Assembly (NCBI GenBank): GCA_009602735.1
Contig: WELA01008809.1
Coordinates: 1-64,000, forward strand
Length of the DNA: 64,000 nucleotides
DNA from: Mesotaenium endlicherianum
Taxonomy: Eukaryota > Streptophyta > Zygnematophyceae > Zygnematales > Mesotaeniaceae
Direction of reading: 5' to 3'
Part shown: positions 45,031 through 54,487 of the stretch, one piece after another
Layout of the letters: each line of letters begins with the position of its first letter
Position numbering within the stretch: the first letter of the stretch is position 1
The notes under the pieces: generated by a model
The model's database searches: none
Told to the model about the DNA's origin: nothing
Seen by the model: only the letters and a program-made list of their open reading frames with translations
Made by a program: the position numbers and the translations under genes

Positions 45031-45414
45031 ATGAGCAAGAAGCAACTATTTACTTTGGAATTCCCCGTCAGGTGTTCACCAACAATATTGTATGAGTTTT
45101 TAGCTACGCCTGCCGGTTTGCAGGAGTGGTTTGCAGATAAAGTAGATGAATGGGAAAATGTATACAGTTTTTCATGGAATGGCGGCACACCCGATAAGGC
45201 AGACGTGCTGGACCTGGAGCAAGACAAGTTCATCCGTTTCCACTGGCAGCATACTGATAAAACCGAATATTTCGAATTCAGGATCGAGAAGACCGAGATT
45301 TCCAACCAGACCATACTCCTGATCAAGGATTTTGCTGAAAAAGCAGAGATCAAAGACCAGAGCCAGTTATGGGGCTACCAGGTGAAAGAACTGTTTCACC
45401 GCCTGGGTGCGTAA
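45031..45414 (+). CDS. START-like / AHSA1-domain protein
   Basis: 127 residues forming one helix-grip fold: MSKKQLFTLEFPVRCSPTILYEFLATPAGLQEWFADKVDEW is the diagnostic N-terminal half, with the pattern of ligand-binding SRPBCC/AHSA1 proteins. No signal peptide, so cytoplasmic. The frame is open from 44965, but that stretch overlaps the promoter and ATG 45031 is preferred. Common in the phylum as a stand-alone gene; the ligand is unknown. Confidence 0.85.
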   Translation: MSKKQLFTLEFPVRCSPTILYEFLATPAGLQEWFADKVDEWENVYSFSWNGGTPDKADVLDLEQDKFIRFHWQHTDKTEYFEFRIEKTEISNQTILLIKDFAEKAEIKDQSQLWGYQVKELFHRLGA

Positions 45415-45529
45415 GGAGTACCCACCCGTTATCATACCATCCATCCCACAACGGTATATGAGCTGGATTTTTATTTCGTTAAATTGACGTGTCATTACGT
45501 TGATCATCTCTTTCCTTTGGTGAATGCAC

Positions 45530-45537
45530 TATTTTTG
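45530..45537 (+). promoter_or_regulatory. TATTTTTG -7 box upstream of lptF/G
   Basis: Exact TAnnTTTG 30 nt before the TTG start of the permease gene; no good -33 element at standard spacing. Confidence 0.4.
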
Positions 45538-45567
45538 TAATCCTTAACGAATAAACTCCGGCTGGAT

Positions 45568-47016
45568 TTGTTTAAAAAGCTCGACATACTCATCATCCGT
45601 TCTTTTGTTGGTCCTTTTATTGCCGCTTTCACTATCTCGCTTTTTGTGCTGACCATGCAGTTTTTCTGGCTGTATATCGACGACCTCGTAGGAAAAGGAC
45701 TCGATTTATTTACAGTGATGAAGCTGGTCGGCCTGGTGGCGCTTTTCTGGGTTCCGCTGGCTTTGCCGCTGGCCCTGCTTTTTTCTTCCATCATGACATT
45801 CGGCAACCTGGGCGAATCATTCGAATTGGTGGCCATCAAAGCATCCGGTATCCCGCTCCTGCGCTTCATGCGCCCGCTGATCATCATCACCATTTTCATC
45901 AGCGGCATTGCTTTTTTATTCGCCAATAATATCATCCCGGTAACACAACTGAAACTATCGGCGCTCAAATACGATATCATCGTTTCCAAACCCGCCATCG
46001 ATATCAAAGAAGGGGTTTTTTATGATAAGATCGATGGATATGTGATCAAACTGGGTAAGAAAGAAAAGAACGACAGCATCATCCATGATGTGGTGATATT
46101 TGAAAGAAGCCCCGGTGGCCTGCAGGATCATATGCTGATTGCCGAAAGCGGCGTCATGCGCGTAACGAAAGACAAGCGCTTCCTGGAATTCATTTTACGT
46201 AATGGCTGGCGTTACCAGGAAAAAGGACAACGCGCCACTACCAACACCGAATTCATCAGGATGGGATTCAAAGAATATAAAAAGATGTTCGACCTCAAAA
46301 GCTTCCAGATGAACAAGAGTGGCGACAGCGCCTTTTATGACCCCAAAATGCTCAGTCTACGGCAACTGAATGGCGTGATCGATTCCCTGCATAACATCGA
46401 TACTTTTTACAGAAGAAGGACCCTCTACGAGGTCTCGCCCTATTTGCGCTTCACCAAATACGAAGACACCGGCTGGGCAAGGATAGACAGTTCGAGGATC
46501 AACCGAAAAGCGAAAGCATTCAACAGCCTGCTGCCCGATTCGCTTGCATTTTCTGTGTTGCAAAACGCCGGTAGCCAGATCGGCACGCTCAAAGGCAATG
46601 TCAATGTATTGGCGAACGATTATACCCAGCGTTACCTTTCACTGCAATTCCATAAAATAGAATGGCACCGGAAATTCACACTGTCCGTTGCCTGCCTGGT
46701 ATTGTTCCTGATTGGTGCGCCGTTGGGTTCCATCATACGAAAAGGAGGGCTGGGCACGCCGCTGGTATTTGCGGTGATCTTCTTTGTAAGTTTTCACCTG
46801 CTCAACCAGTTTGGTGAAAAATTTGCGCGGGCCGGCGAAATGAGTCCCCTGATGGGCATGTGGCTTTCTACCATGGTACTGATACCGGTGGGTATTTTCC
46901 TTACGTACAAAGCCATGCGGGATTCACAACTCTTTAACCAGGAGTTTTATTATCGTTTGTTTAAGCAGTTGAGGCGTTTTTGGACTAACTTTAGGAATAG
47001 AAAAAGTTCAACCTAA
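45568..47016 (+). CDS. LptF/LptG-family lipopolysaccharide export permease
   Basis: 482 residues, YjgP/YjgQ family. It has membrane helices at ~10-35, 55-80 and 95-120, a periplasmic beta-jellyroll region, and three C-terminal helices from ~370 (KFTLSVACLVLFLIGAPLGSIIRKGGLGTPLV signature). With LptB it extracts LPS from the inner membrane and passes it to LptC/A. Only one permease gene is here; LptF and LptG cannot be told apart safely. The only sensible start is TTG (MFKKLDILIIRSFVGPF), since no in-frame ATG lies near. SOD follows after 5 nt. Confidence 0.9.
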   Translation: MFKKLDILIIRSFVGPFIAAFTISLFVLTMQFFWLYIDDLVGKGLDLFTVMKLVGLVALFWVPLALPLALLFSSIMTFGNLGESFELVAIKASGIPLLRFMRPLIIITIFISGIAFLFANNIIPVTQLKLSALKYDIIVSKPAIDIKEGVFYDKIDGYVIKLGKKEKNDSIIHDVVIFERSPGGLQDHMLIAESGVMRVTKDKRFLEFILRNGWRYQEKGQRATTNTEFIRMGFKEYKKMFDLKSFQMNKSGDSAFYDPKMLSLRQLNGVIDSLHNIDTFYRRRTLYEVSPYLRFTKYEDTGWARIDSSRINRKAKAFNSLLPDSLAFSVLQNAGSQIGTLKGNVNVLANDYTQRYLSLQFHKIEWHRKFTLSVACLVLFLIGAPLGSIIRKGGLGTPLVFAVIFFVSFHLLNQFGEKFARAGEMSPLMGMWLSTMVLIPVGIFLTYKAMRDSQLFNQEFYYRLFKQLRRFWTNFRNRKSST

Positions 47017-47021
47017 TATTT

Positions 47022-47753
47022 ATGAAAAAAAATACATCGAGCCGTCGCGACTTTATTAAAGTCACCGGCCAAGCTGGCGTTGCCGCAGGTTTATCCATGA
47101 CCATTCTTCCTTCACTGGTAAAAGCAGAAAACGAATTTCTGGCAGACAGTGCTTTCACTCAACATGCGCTCCCCTATGCCTACAATGCATTGGAGCCTGT
47201 TATCGATGCCATGACCATGGAAATACATTACAGCAAGCATGCCACCGGTTATGCCAAGAACCTGGCAGAAGCCTGTGCAGCAGAGAAAGTAAATACCAAC
47301 ACCGAGAAACTGGAAGATCTCTTGCGACATATTTCTAAATATTCCACCAAGATGCGTAACAACGGCGGCGGACATTATAACCATGAATTGTTCTGGCAAT
47401 GCATGAGACCGGGAACCGCTGCTAAGCCCGAAGGAAAACTGGCAGCAGCCATCGATCGCTCATTCGGTTCTTTCGAAACATTTAAAACACAGTTCTCCGA
47501 TGCAGGTAAAAACCGTTTTGGAAGCGGCTGGGCCTGGCTGGTGCAAACACCCGATCATCACCTCGTGGTTACTTCTACTCCCAACCAGGATAACCCCCTG
47601 ATGGACATCAGCGAAGTAAAAGGTACACCGTTGCTGGGATTGGATGTGTGGGAGCACGCTTATTACCTCAAATACCAGAACAAAAGGCCCGACTATATCA
47701 ACAACTGGTGGAACCTCGTGAATTGGGATTTTGTTGCGAAAAGAATGATGTAA
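47022..47753 (+). CDS. Tat-exported Fe/Mn superoxide dismutase
   Basis: 243 residues. The N-terminus has a twin-arginine signal (SSRRDFIKVTG, then a hydrophobic stretch to ~residue 35), so the folded, metal-loaded enzyme should be exported to the periplasm. Metal ligands by alignment with SodA/SodB are His69 (MEIHYSKH), His121 (HYNHELFW), Asp208 and His212 (DVWEHAYY). GGGHYNHELFW tends towards Mn or cambialistic enzymes, but metal choice is not certain. It lies 5 nt after lptF/G and 45 nt before osmC. Confidence 0.92.
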   Translation: MKKNTSSRRDFIKVTGQAGVAAGLSMTILPSLVKAENEFLADSAFTQHALPYAYNALEPVIDAMTMEIHYSKHATGYAKNLAEACAAEKVNTNTEKLEDLLRHISKYSTKMRNNGGGHYNHELFWQCMRPGTAAKPEGKLAAAIDRSFGSFETFKTQFSDAGKNRFGSGWAWLVQTPDHHLVVTSTPNQDNPLMDISEVKGTPLLGLDVWEHAYYLKYQNKRPDYINNWWNLVNWDFVAKRMM

Positions 47754-47798
47754 TCGATGGCTCGATGAGATTTAATAAAAACAGAAAGTGTAATACTT

Positions 47799-48212
47799 AT
47801 GAGAACGATCACCAAATGGGTGTCGGCACTTGCTTTTGATGCAACGGCAGATACGGGGCATACGGTAAGGATAGACACAGCAATAGAAAGCGGTGGATTG
47901 GGAAGCGGCATGAACCCCAAGAGAATGTTACTGGGATCGCTGGCAGGTTGCAGCGGCATGGATGTGGTAGACATCCTGCGTAAAATGAAAGTGAACTTCA
48001 CCAAACTGGAAATAGATACTTCGGCAGAACAAACGGAAGAGCATCCCAAAGTATTTAAGTTTATTAATATGATCTATCGATGTGATGCACCCGCCGAAGA
48101 CATCGATAAAGTGAACCGTGCAGTAGCGCTTTCACACGAAAAATACTGTGGCATCTCGGCTATGCTCTCCAAGCATTGCAAGATCGATTACAAAGTAGAA
48201 CTGATCGGTTAA
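47799..48212 (+). CDS. OsmC-family peroxidase-like protein
   Basis: 137 residues with the OsmC/Ohr fold. GMNPKRMLLGSLAGCSGMDVVDILRKM carries the first conserved cysteine, and HEKYCGISAMLSKHCKI the second, the pair that reduces organic hydroperoxides in the family. Cytoplasmic. Its stop overlaps the ATG of the following transporter by one base (TAATG). Confidence 0.9.
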   Translation: MRTITKWVSALAFDATADTGHTVRIDTAIESGGLGSGMNPKRMLLGSLAGCSGMDVVDILRKMKVNFTKLEIDTSAEQTEEHPKVFKFINMIYRCDAPAEDIDKVNRAVALSHEKYCGISAMLSKHCKIDYKVELIG

Positions 48213-49198
48213 TGCAAACCGCCAAGCAAAACTATCGCGTACAATTATCGATCACCATACTCAGTGTGGTATTGTTTGCTGCCAAGATTATTGCGTATCA
48301 GTTCACTCAATCCCTATCAATACTAACCGACGCGCTGGAAAGTATTGTAAACGTGATCGCCGGGTTCATTGGCCTTTACAGCTTATATGTGGCTGCCAAA
48401 CCGCGTGATATGGATCATCCTTATGGACATGGCAAAGCAGAATTCGTTTCAGCTGCTGCAGAAGGGGCATTGATCATAGCAGCGGGCATCATGATCGTTT
48501 ATGAAACTGTGCTCAACATTATCCGGCATAGTCCTTTACAGGAACTCAGCATCGGTTTATGGCTGGTAGGTGGCACTGCAGTAATTAATTTCATAGCCGG
48601 CGGCATTTGCATCAAAATAGGAAAGCAAAACAATTCCCCTGCCCTGTTGGCAAGCGGCAAGCATTTACAGATAGATACTTATTCCACACTGGCTGTCATT
48701 GCCGGGCTGTTCCTGATCCTGTTCACCGGGTTTGCCTGGCTCGACAAGCTCATTGCTTTCTTTTTAAGCGTCCTTGTTATTTACAATGGTTACAAAATAC
48801 TCCGGCGTTCTTTGGCGGGGATTATGGATGAAGCGGATATAGAATTGCTGAACCGTTTCATACGTGTACTGAACGAACACAGGCGGGAAAATTGGATCGA
48901 CTTGCACAACCTGCGCGTAATCAAATACGGCAGCCTTTTGCATGTGGATTGTCATCTTACCGTTCCCTGGTACCTCAACGTACACGAAGCGCACCGCGAA
49001 ATAGATGCACTCTCGGCCCTCATCAAACAACAATTCGGTGATGCACTCGAATTAATGGTGCATACCGATGGTTGTCTGCCCTTCAGTTGCAGTATCTGTA
49101 CCAAGCAGGACTGTACTGTGCGTCAGCATCCCTTCGAACAAAAAGTAGCATGGACCATGAAGAACCTTATTTCCGATCAGAAACACCGATTAGCGTAA
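48212..49198 (+). CDS. Cation diffusion facilitator transporter
   Basis: 328 residues. About six membrane helices with the CDF metal-site motifs: LTDALESIVN (Asp40) in helix 2 and HLQIDTYS (His151, Asp155) in helix 5, then a cytoplasmic domain. The C-terminus is unusual, with Cys288, 293, 296 and 301 (C-x4-C-x2-C-x4-C) near the end, a probable metal-binding tail. Exports Zn, Fe or Mn in exchange for protons; the metal is unknown. ATG 48212 is translationally coupled to osmC; the longer frame from 48176 is rejected. Confidence 0.9.
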   Translation: MQTAKQNYRVQLSITILSVVLFAAKIIAYQFTQSLSILTDALESIVNVIAGFIGLYSLYVAAKPRDMDHPYGHGKAEFVSAAAEGALIIAAGIMIVYETVLNIIRHSPLQELSIGLWLVGGTAVINFIAGGICIKIGKQNNSPALLASGKHLQIDTYSTLAVIAGLFLILFTGFAWLDKLIAFFLSVLVIYNGYKILRRSLAGIMDEADIELLNRFIRVLNEHRRENWIDLHNLRVIKYGSLLHVDCHLTVPWYLNVHEAHREIDALSALIKQQFGDALELMVHTDGCLPFSCSICTKQDCTVRQHPFEQKVAWTMKNLISDQKHRLA

Positions 49199-49237
49199 AT
49201 TGCGCTCCATTATTCCATCACCTTAAAACCCAATTGT

Positions 49238-50605
49238 ATGCAGGTTTGGAAAGCGTACCAGGAAAAACACAAAGACCGTTTTCTTGAAGAACTACTCGAT
49301 CTATTGCGCATACCCAGTGTAAGTGCACGCAGCGAGCACAAAGGCGATATGATCGCTTGCGCCGAAGCAGTGAAGCAGCGCTTACAGGAAGCCGGTGCCG
49401 ATAAAGTTGATATATATACTACTGCAGGACACCCTATCGTGTATGCAGAAAAGAACATCGATCTTGCCAAACCCACTGTGCTGGTATACGGGCACTACGA
49501 TGTGCAGCCGCCCGATCCGCTGGAACTATGGCACAGCGGGCCTTTCGAGCCGCTGATCAAAGATGGTAAGATCTATGCACGCGGCTCCTGCGACGACAAA
49601 GGCCAGTTTTACATGCACGTGAAAGCACTGGAAACCATGGTGCAAACCAATAGCCTGCCATGCAATGTCAAGTTCCTTATTGAAGGCGAAGAAGAAGTGG
49701 GTAGTCCCAACCTGGCCACTTTTGTAAAAGCCAACAAAGCATTGCTTAAAGCCGATGTGATACTGATCAGCGATACTTCCATGCTGAGCATGGAAACGCC
49801 TTCCATCGATATCGGCGTGCGTGGTCTCAGTTATATTGAAGTGGAAGTAACAGGCCCCAACCGTGACCTGCACAGCGGTGTATATGGCGGCGCTGTAGCC
49901 AACCCCATTACCATGCTGGCGAGGATGATCGCTTCCTGCCATGATGAAAATAACCACATTACCATACCTGGTTTTTACGATGATGTGGTAGAAGCCACTC
50001 CCGAAGAGCGCGCTAAAATGGCGCAAGCGCCTTTCAGCGAAGAAGCGTATAAAAAAGACCTGGGCATCAACAGCCTGTGGGGCGAAAAAGGGTTTACCAC
50101 GAACGAAAGAACAGGTATCCGTCCCACATTCGAACTGAATGGTATTTGGGGTGGTTATACCGGCGAAGGAGCCAAGACGGTGCTGCCTTCAAAAGCTTAT
50201 GCCAAAATATCCTGTCGCCTCGTTCCCAACCAGTCGTCTGAGAAAATCACAGAGAAATTATTGCATCATTTCAAGCGCATCGCTCCTGCAGGCGTTACTG
50301 TGAAAGCCGAAGAACATCATGGCGGCGAACCTTATATGACGCCCATCGATTCCAATGCATACAAAGCGGCGGCCAAAGCCATTCAAACCACTTTTGGTAA
50401 AGAGCCCATACCGGTTCGCGGCGGCGGCAGCATTCCTATTTGCGCCCTTTTTGAAAAAGAACTGGGCATCAAGATCGTATTCATGGGATTTGGTCTCGAC
50501 AGTGATAACCTGCACAGTCCGAATGAGAAATTCGATGTGTTCAATTTCTATAAAGGCATTGAAACCATCCCTTATTTCCACCAGTACTATGGAGAGATGC
50601 AATAA
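49238..50605 (+). CDS. M20-family metallodipeptidase
   Basis: 455 residues of the CPG2/PepV/CNDP-like M20 group. Zinc ligands and base are evident: VLVYGHYDVQPP (His, Asp base), ARGSCDDKGQ (bridging Asp), EGEEEVGSPN (catalytic Glu and Glu ligand) and ISDTSM. The lid/dimerisation domain lies in the middle. No signal peptide, so cytosolic dipeptide hydrolysis is likely. It is followed by hslR after 6 nt. Confidence 0.93.
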   Translation: MQVWKAYQEKHKDRFLEELLDLLRIPSVSARSEHKGDMIACAEAVKQRLQEAGADKVDIYTTAGHPIVYAEKNIDLAKPTVLVYGHYDVQPPDPLELWHSGPFEPLIKDGKIYARGSCDDKGQFYMHVKALETMVQTNSLPCNVKFLIEGEEEVGSPNLATFVKANKALLKADVILISDTSMLSMETPSIDIGVRGLSYIEVEVTGPNRDLHSGVYGGAVANPITMLARMIASCHDENNHITIPGFYDDVVEATPEERAKMAQAPFSEEAYKKDLGINSLWGEKGFTTNERTGIRPTFELNGIWGGYTGEGAKTVLPSKAYAKISCRLVPNQSSEKITEKLLHHFKRIAPAGVTVKAEEHHGGEPYMTPIDSNAYKAAAKAIQTTFGKEPIPVRGGGSIPICALFEKELGIKIVFMGFGLDSDNLHSPNEKFDVFNFYKGIETIPYFHQYYGEMQ

Positions 50606-50611
50606 ATCGCA

Positions 50612-51001
50612 ATGATGGCAACCGCTAAAGAAAAGTTAAGGGTAGATAAATATCTCTGGGCCATCCGTTTGTTCAAAACGCGCAGCCAGGCGGCCGATGC
50701 CTGCGATAAAGGGAAAGTGAAATGCCAGGGAACTGCTATCAAAGCATCCAAAACCGTGACCCTGGGAGATGAATACGAAGTCAAGGCCGAGTCGCGCAAA
50801 TGGGTAATCAAAGTTACCGGCCTGCTCGACCACAGGGTACAATACAGCGAAGCCATACAATATTATGTCGACCTTACGCCCGCCGAAGAGATCGACCGTA
50901 TAAAATATGAGGCGGCCACCTATCAAACGGGTAAACGTTTGAGTAAGATTGGCCGCCCCACCAAGAAACAACGCAGAGACCTCAGCGATTTCCTGGATTG
51001 A
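50612..51001 (+). CDS. hslR: S4-domain RNA-binding protein HslR
   Basis: 129 residues. The S4 domain (LRVDKYLWAIRLFKTRSQAADACDKGKV) and a basic tail match Hsp15/HslR, which binds the 50S subunit carrying a stalled tRNA-nascent chain. The tail ends in IGRPTKKQRRDLSDFL, typical of the family. Two start ATGs lie in tandem (50612 and 50615). Convergent with the mutarotase gene with a 5-nt gap. Confidence 0.9.
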   Translation: MMATAKEKLRVDKYLWAIRLFKTRSQAADACDKGKVKCQGTAIKASKTVTLGDEYEVKAESRKWVIKVTGLLDHRVQYSEAIQYYVDLTPAEEIDRIKYEAATYQTGKRLSKIGRPTKKQRRDLSDFLD

Positions 51002-51006
51002 TCTGT

Positions 51007-52134
51007 TTATTGAAGACTCAATTTGTATCGTGTCAATGAATGATATTGTTTACCCGGCCTCAGAATAGTGCTGGGGAAAGCAGGTTCATTCGGCGAATTG
51101 GGGAAATGCTGTGTTTCCAAACAGAGTCCTGTATGCTGGTTGATGGCTTTTCCTGCTGAAGTTTTCAATGTGCCATCAAGGAAGTTACCGGAATAAAACT
51201 GCAATCCCGGTTCGGTGGTAAAGACTTCCAGCTTCCTGCCACTGGTTGAATCGGATAAAACTGCCGCCAATGATATAGCCGTATCTTTCTTATTCAACAC
51301 AAAATTATGGTCATAGCCACCAGGTACCGAAGCAATGCGGGCGCCGATCTTTTCTGCCTGTGTAAAATCGAATGGTGTTCCTTTCACTGCTTTGATCTCG
51401 CCTGTAGGTATCAACGTGGTATCTACCGGCGTATAATGATCGGCATCAACCCATAAACGATGATCCAGAATGGTATTGCTCACATCTCCTGTTAAATTGA
51501 AATAAGAATGGTTGGTAAGATTCACCGGAGTGGCTTTATCGGTCTCAGCCCAGTATTCAATCTCCAACGCATCATCGTTCGTGTAGTGGTAGCGCACTTT
51601 TACACGCAGTGTACCGGGATATCCTTCTTCACCGTCTTTGCTTACATAACTCAGCACCAACGCAGGTGTTGAATCATTTTCAGTAACAGCATCCCATACT
51701 ACTTTATCAAATCCCTTGTCACCACCGTGCAGGTGGTTTTTACCGTTGTTGGTAGCCAAAGTATAAGTAGCGCCATCCAATGTGAACTTACCATTGGCAA
51801 TGCGATTTCCATAACGGCCAATCAGCGCCCCAAAATATGGCGGATGAGCAAGATAACCGCTTAAGCTATCGTAGCCCAGCACAATACCGGATCTTTTTCC
51901 CTGCTTATCGGCACTGGTCCAGGATGTAACGGTGCCGCCATAATTGGTAATCTTTACCTGGTTTCCTTTGCTGTTGGTAAGTGTAAACAGGAATACTTTT
52001 TTCCCATCTACTTCTCCAAAATCTACTTTTGTAATGCCCATACCGGCTGAGGTTTTTTGCTCTTGATTTTTGCAGGCCGGAACAGTTGCAGCCAGCAACC
52101 CAATGAATAGATAAAATGACAATCGTAGTTTCAT
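51007..52134 (-). CDS. galM: Aldose 1-epimerase lipoprotein (mutarotase)
   Basis: 375 residues with a lipoprotein signal (TVPAC, Cys21), so probably envelope-anchored. GalM beta-sandwich with the catalytic His/Glu motifs: NHLHGGDKGFDKVVW, LTNHSYFNLTG, YDHNFVLNK and CLETQHFPNSPN. It interconverts alpha and beta anomers of free sugars. As last gene of the arabinose operon, 39 nt after the GH51 gene, it likely equilibrates L-arabinose released in the periplasm before uptake. Confidence 0.92.
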   Translation of the reverse strand: MKLRLSFYLFIGLLAATVPACKNQEQKTSAGMGITKVDFGEVDGKKVFLFTLTNSKGNQVKITNYGGTVTSWTSADKQGKRSGIVLGYDSLSGYLAHPPYFGALIGRYGNRIANGKFTLDGATYTLATNNGKNHLHGGDKGFDKVVWDAVTENDSTPALVLSYVSKDGEEGYPGTLRVKVRYHYTNDDALEIEYWAETDKATPVNLTNHSYFNLTGDVSNTILDHRLWVDADHYTPVDTTLIPTGEIKAVKGTPFDFTQAEKIGARIASVPGGYDHNFVLNKKDTAISLAAVLSDSTSGRKLEVFTTEPGLQFYSGNFLDGTLKTSAGKAINQHTGLCLETQHFPNSPNEPAFPSTILRPGKQYHSLTRYKLSLQ

Positions 52135-52173
52135 TCGTATAAGTTTTAAATGGCTATTGAAAATAAAGATCGG

Positions 52174-53715
52174 TTATTTCAATGTCAGTACCACCACCGA
52201 TAAGGGCGGTAGGTTGGCCACCAATTGATCTCCTTCTTTTCGCGCATGACTGAATGGTACCGGCCGGATATTACCCGGTTGATCGAAAGTATTGATATCT
52301 GTGAACTTCGCAGCAGTCAATACCTGTCCTTCAACCGTATGCCAGTTCGATCCGCTGATGGTTGTTGTAACAGGAATAGTATGTGCGGCATCAAGGTTCA
52401 CCAAAGATATATGGATGGCGCCGGTTGAATCAACGGATGCAGATGCATTGACTGCCGGCATTTTCTGGTCTCCATACTGGTAGTCGGGTACATTCAATTG
52501 CAACGGCAACAATTTGGCATCCTGGTGCACTTTGTAAAGATCGAATACATGATAAGTAGGCGTGAGCAACATTTTATTGCCCTGCGTCAATACCAGCGAT
52601 TGTAATACGTTCACCGTTTGTGCCAGGTTCGCCATCCTTACCCTATCGGCATGGTTGTTGAAAATATTGAGCGTGGTACCCGCCACCAATGCATCGCGCA
52701 GGCTGTTTTGCTGGTAAAGGAATGCAGGATTACTGTCTGGCTCTACATTCGTCCAGATACCCCATTCATCTACTACCATGGCTACCCGTTTATCGGGATC
52801 GTATTTATCCATGATGGTACCGTGACGTGTTACCAGCTCATCCATGAAAAGGCATTTTTTCATGGTAGTGAAATATTCTTTTTCATCGAAGGAAGTGGCA
52901 GACCCTTTATCGCTCCATGATTTGGGAACGGTGTAATAATGCAACGACAGTCCCCACATACGCGTACCAACATTTTTCATCAGCACATCGGTCCAGTTAT
53001 AATCTCCATCACTCGCTCCGCATGCAATTTTTTTCAACCGCGCGTTGGGATAATTCTTGGCGAAGGTTGCATAGCGTTTGTATTCATTCACATAATATTC
53101 AGGCGTCATGTTGCCACCGCAGCCCCAGCTCTCATTGCCCACGCCCCAGAAAGAAACATTCCAGGGCTTGTTTCGGCCGTTTTCTTTTCTCAGTGTTGTA
53201 AGCGGACTCTGGCCATCGAAATTCAGGTATTCCACCCAGTTGTTCATTTCGCTTACCGTACCGCTTCCTACATTGCCTGTAATATAAGGTTCACAGCCCA
53301 GCATGTCGCAAAGCTCCAGGAATTCGTGTGTGCCAAAGCTGTTGTCTTCCGTTACATTGCCCCAGTTGGTATTGATCATGGTGGGGCGTTGTTTGCGCGG
53401 ACCGATCCCGTCGCGCCAATGGTATTCATCGGCGAAACAGCCGCCGGGCCAGCGCAGGTTGGGTATCTTTATTTTTTTCAGCGCTTCTACAATATCCAAG
53501 CGGATACGTCCTTTGTTGGGGATGCTGCTATTCTCTCCTACCCAGAATCCGTCGTAAATACAACGACCCAGGTGTTCGGAAAAATGGCCGTAGATATGCC
53601 GGCTGATGGTTACCCTGGGGTCACTGGCATTGATATAGAGTTTTGCCGTTGACTGGGAAAATGAAAAAGAAACCGATAATAGCAGCAGTAATAGTGCTGA
53701 AAAAAATGATCTCAT
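52174..53715 (-). CDS. GH51 alpha-L-arabinofuranosidase, exported
   Basis: 513 residues with signal peptide [22 protein letters not shown]51 clan-A barrel: acid/base Glu195 in [11 protein letters not shown] and nucleophile Glu317 in VVDEWGIW, plus [19 protein letters not shown]. It removes terminal alpha-L-arabinofuranosyl groups from arabinan, arabinoxylan or oligosaccharides. The signal peptide places it in the periplasm or outside. The C-terminal beta-sandwich is present and the length is normal. It lies 18 nt after araR. Confidence 0.95.
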   Translation of the reverse strand: MRSFFSALLLLLLSVSFSFSQSTAKLYINASDPRVTISRHIYGHFSEHLGRCIYDGFWVGENSSIPNKGRIRLDIVEALKKIKIPNLRWPGGCFADEYHWRDGIGPRKQRPTMINTNWGNVTEDNSFGTHEFLELCDMLGCEPYITGNVGSGTVSEMNNWVEYLNFDGQSPLTTLRKENGRNKPWNVSFWGVGNESWGCGGNMTPEYYVNEYKRYATFAKNYPNARLKKIACGASDGDYNWTDVLMKNVGTRMWGLSLHYYTVPKSWSDKGSATSFDEKEYFTTMKKCLFMDELVTRHGTIMDKYDPDKRVAMVVDEWGIWTNVEPDSNPAFLYQQNSLRDALVAGTTLNIFNNHADRVRMANLAQTVNVLQSLVLTQGNKMLLTPTYHVFDLYKVHQDAKLLPLQLNVPDYQYGDQKMPAVNASASVDSTGAIHISLVNLDAAHTIPVTTTISGSNWHTVEGQVLTAAKFTDINTFDQPGNIRPVPFSHARKEGDQLVANLPPLSVVVLTLK

Positions 53716-53733
53716 ACAGTGCGGAGGTTTTAT

Positions 53734-54423
53734 TTATAAAAATTTCAATCCTTCTTTGTCCATCCTTTCGTATTTCTTCTTGTCAAACACATAATAGAAT
53801 GCCCCTTTCTTCGACGATTCTTTCTCTTTTTCATTCAGCTTATTGAGGATGTTGAACGCAAGTATTTTACGGGTAAAATTCCTTTTGTCCATTTGCCGCT
53901 CATAAATCGCTTCATACAGTCCCTGCAATTGTTGCAGCGTGAACTTATCCGGCAACAGCGCAAACCCGATGGGATGCTGTGCTACTTTTTGCTGTAGTCT
54001 TTCCTGCGCAAGCCTCATCATTTGTTTGTGATCAAATACCATGGCAGGGATTTTTTTCAGCGGGAACCATTTTGCATTGTGTTCCTGCATCAGCGCTTCA
54101 TTGTAATCATCGATCTTTATCAATGCGAAATAAGCCACAGAGACCACCCTTCCTCCGGGATCGCGTTTCACATCACCGAAGCAATGCAATTGTTCCATAT
54201 AGATTGAACTGAGACCGGTTAGCTGGTTCAGTACCCTGCTGGCTGCATCATCTACGCTTTCCATTTGGTTTACAAAGCCGCCCATGAGTGACCATTTGCC
54301 CATTTCCGGATCAAATCCTCTCTTGATCATCAACGCTTTCAGCTCTGTTCCATCAAAACCGAAAATGATACAGTCTACCGCTACGAGCAATCTGTCGTAG
54401 CTTTTGTATTGAATAATACTCAT
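53734..54423 (-). CDS. araR: AraR-like Nudix-fold transcriptional regulator of arabinose use
   Basis: 229 residues: a Nudix-related domain (~10-145) and a C-terminal winged helix (~150-215; FTLQQLQGLYEAIYERQMDKRNFTRKI...). The Nudix box is degenerate: GGFVNQMESVDDAASRVLNQLTG lacks the REXXEE glutamates, so hydrolysis is unlikely and the domain should be a ligand sensor. The Bacteroides thetaiotaomicron AraR regulator has this same make-up. Its location inside the arabinose operon fits autoregulation, probably through the palindrome at 62169-62192. ATG 54423 is chosen over a GTG at 54444. Confidence 0.88.
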   Translation of the reverse strand: MSIIQYKSYDRLLVAVDCIIFGFDGTELKALMIKRGFDPEMGKWSLMGGFVNQMESVDDAASRVLNQLTGLSSIYMEQLHCFGDVKRDPGGRVVSVAYFALIKIDDYNEALMQEHNAKWFPLKKIPAMVFDHKQMMRLAQERLQQKVAQHPIGFALLPDKFTLQQLQGLYEAIYERQMDKRNFTRKILAFNILNKLNEKEKESSKKGAFYYVFDKKKYERMDKEGLKFL

Positions 54424-54487
54424 TTGTTTTCTGTTTAAATCCACAATGGTTTTAGCAAGTGAACATACAGGTTATTATTCAAATTCG

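Noticed and set aside
53734-54423. Active Nudix hydrolase
   Set aside because: The Nudix box lacks the REXXEE glutamates, and a winged-helix domain follows.
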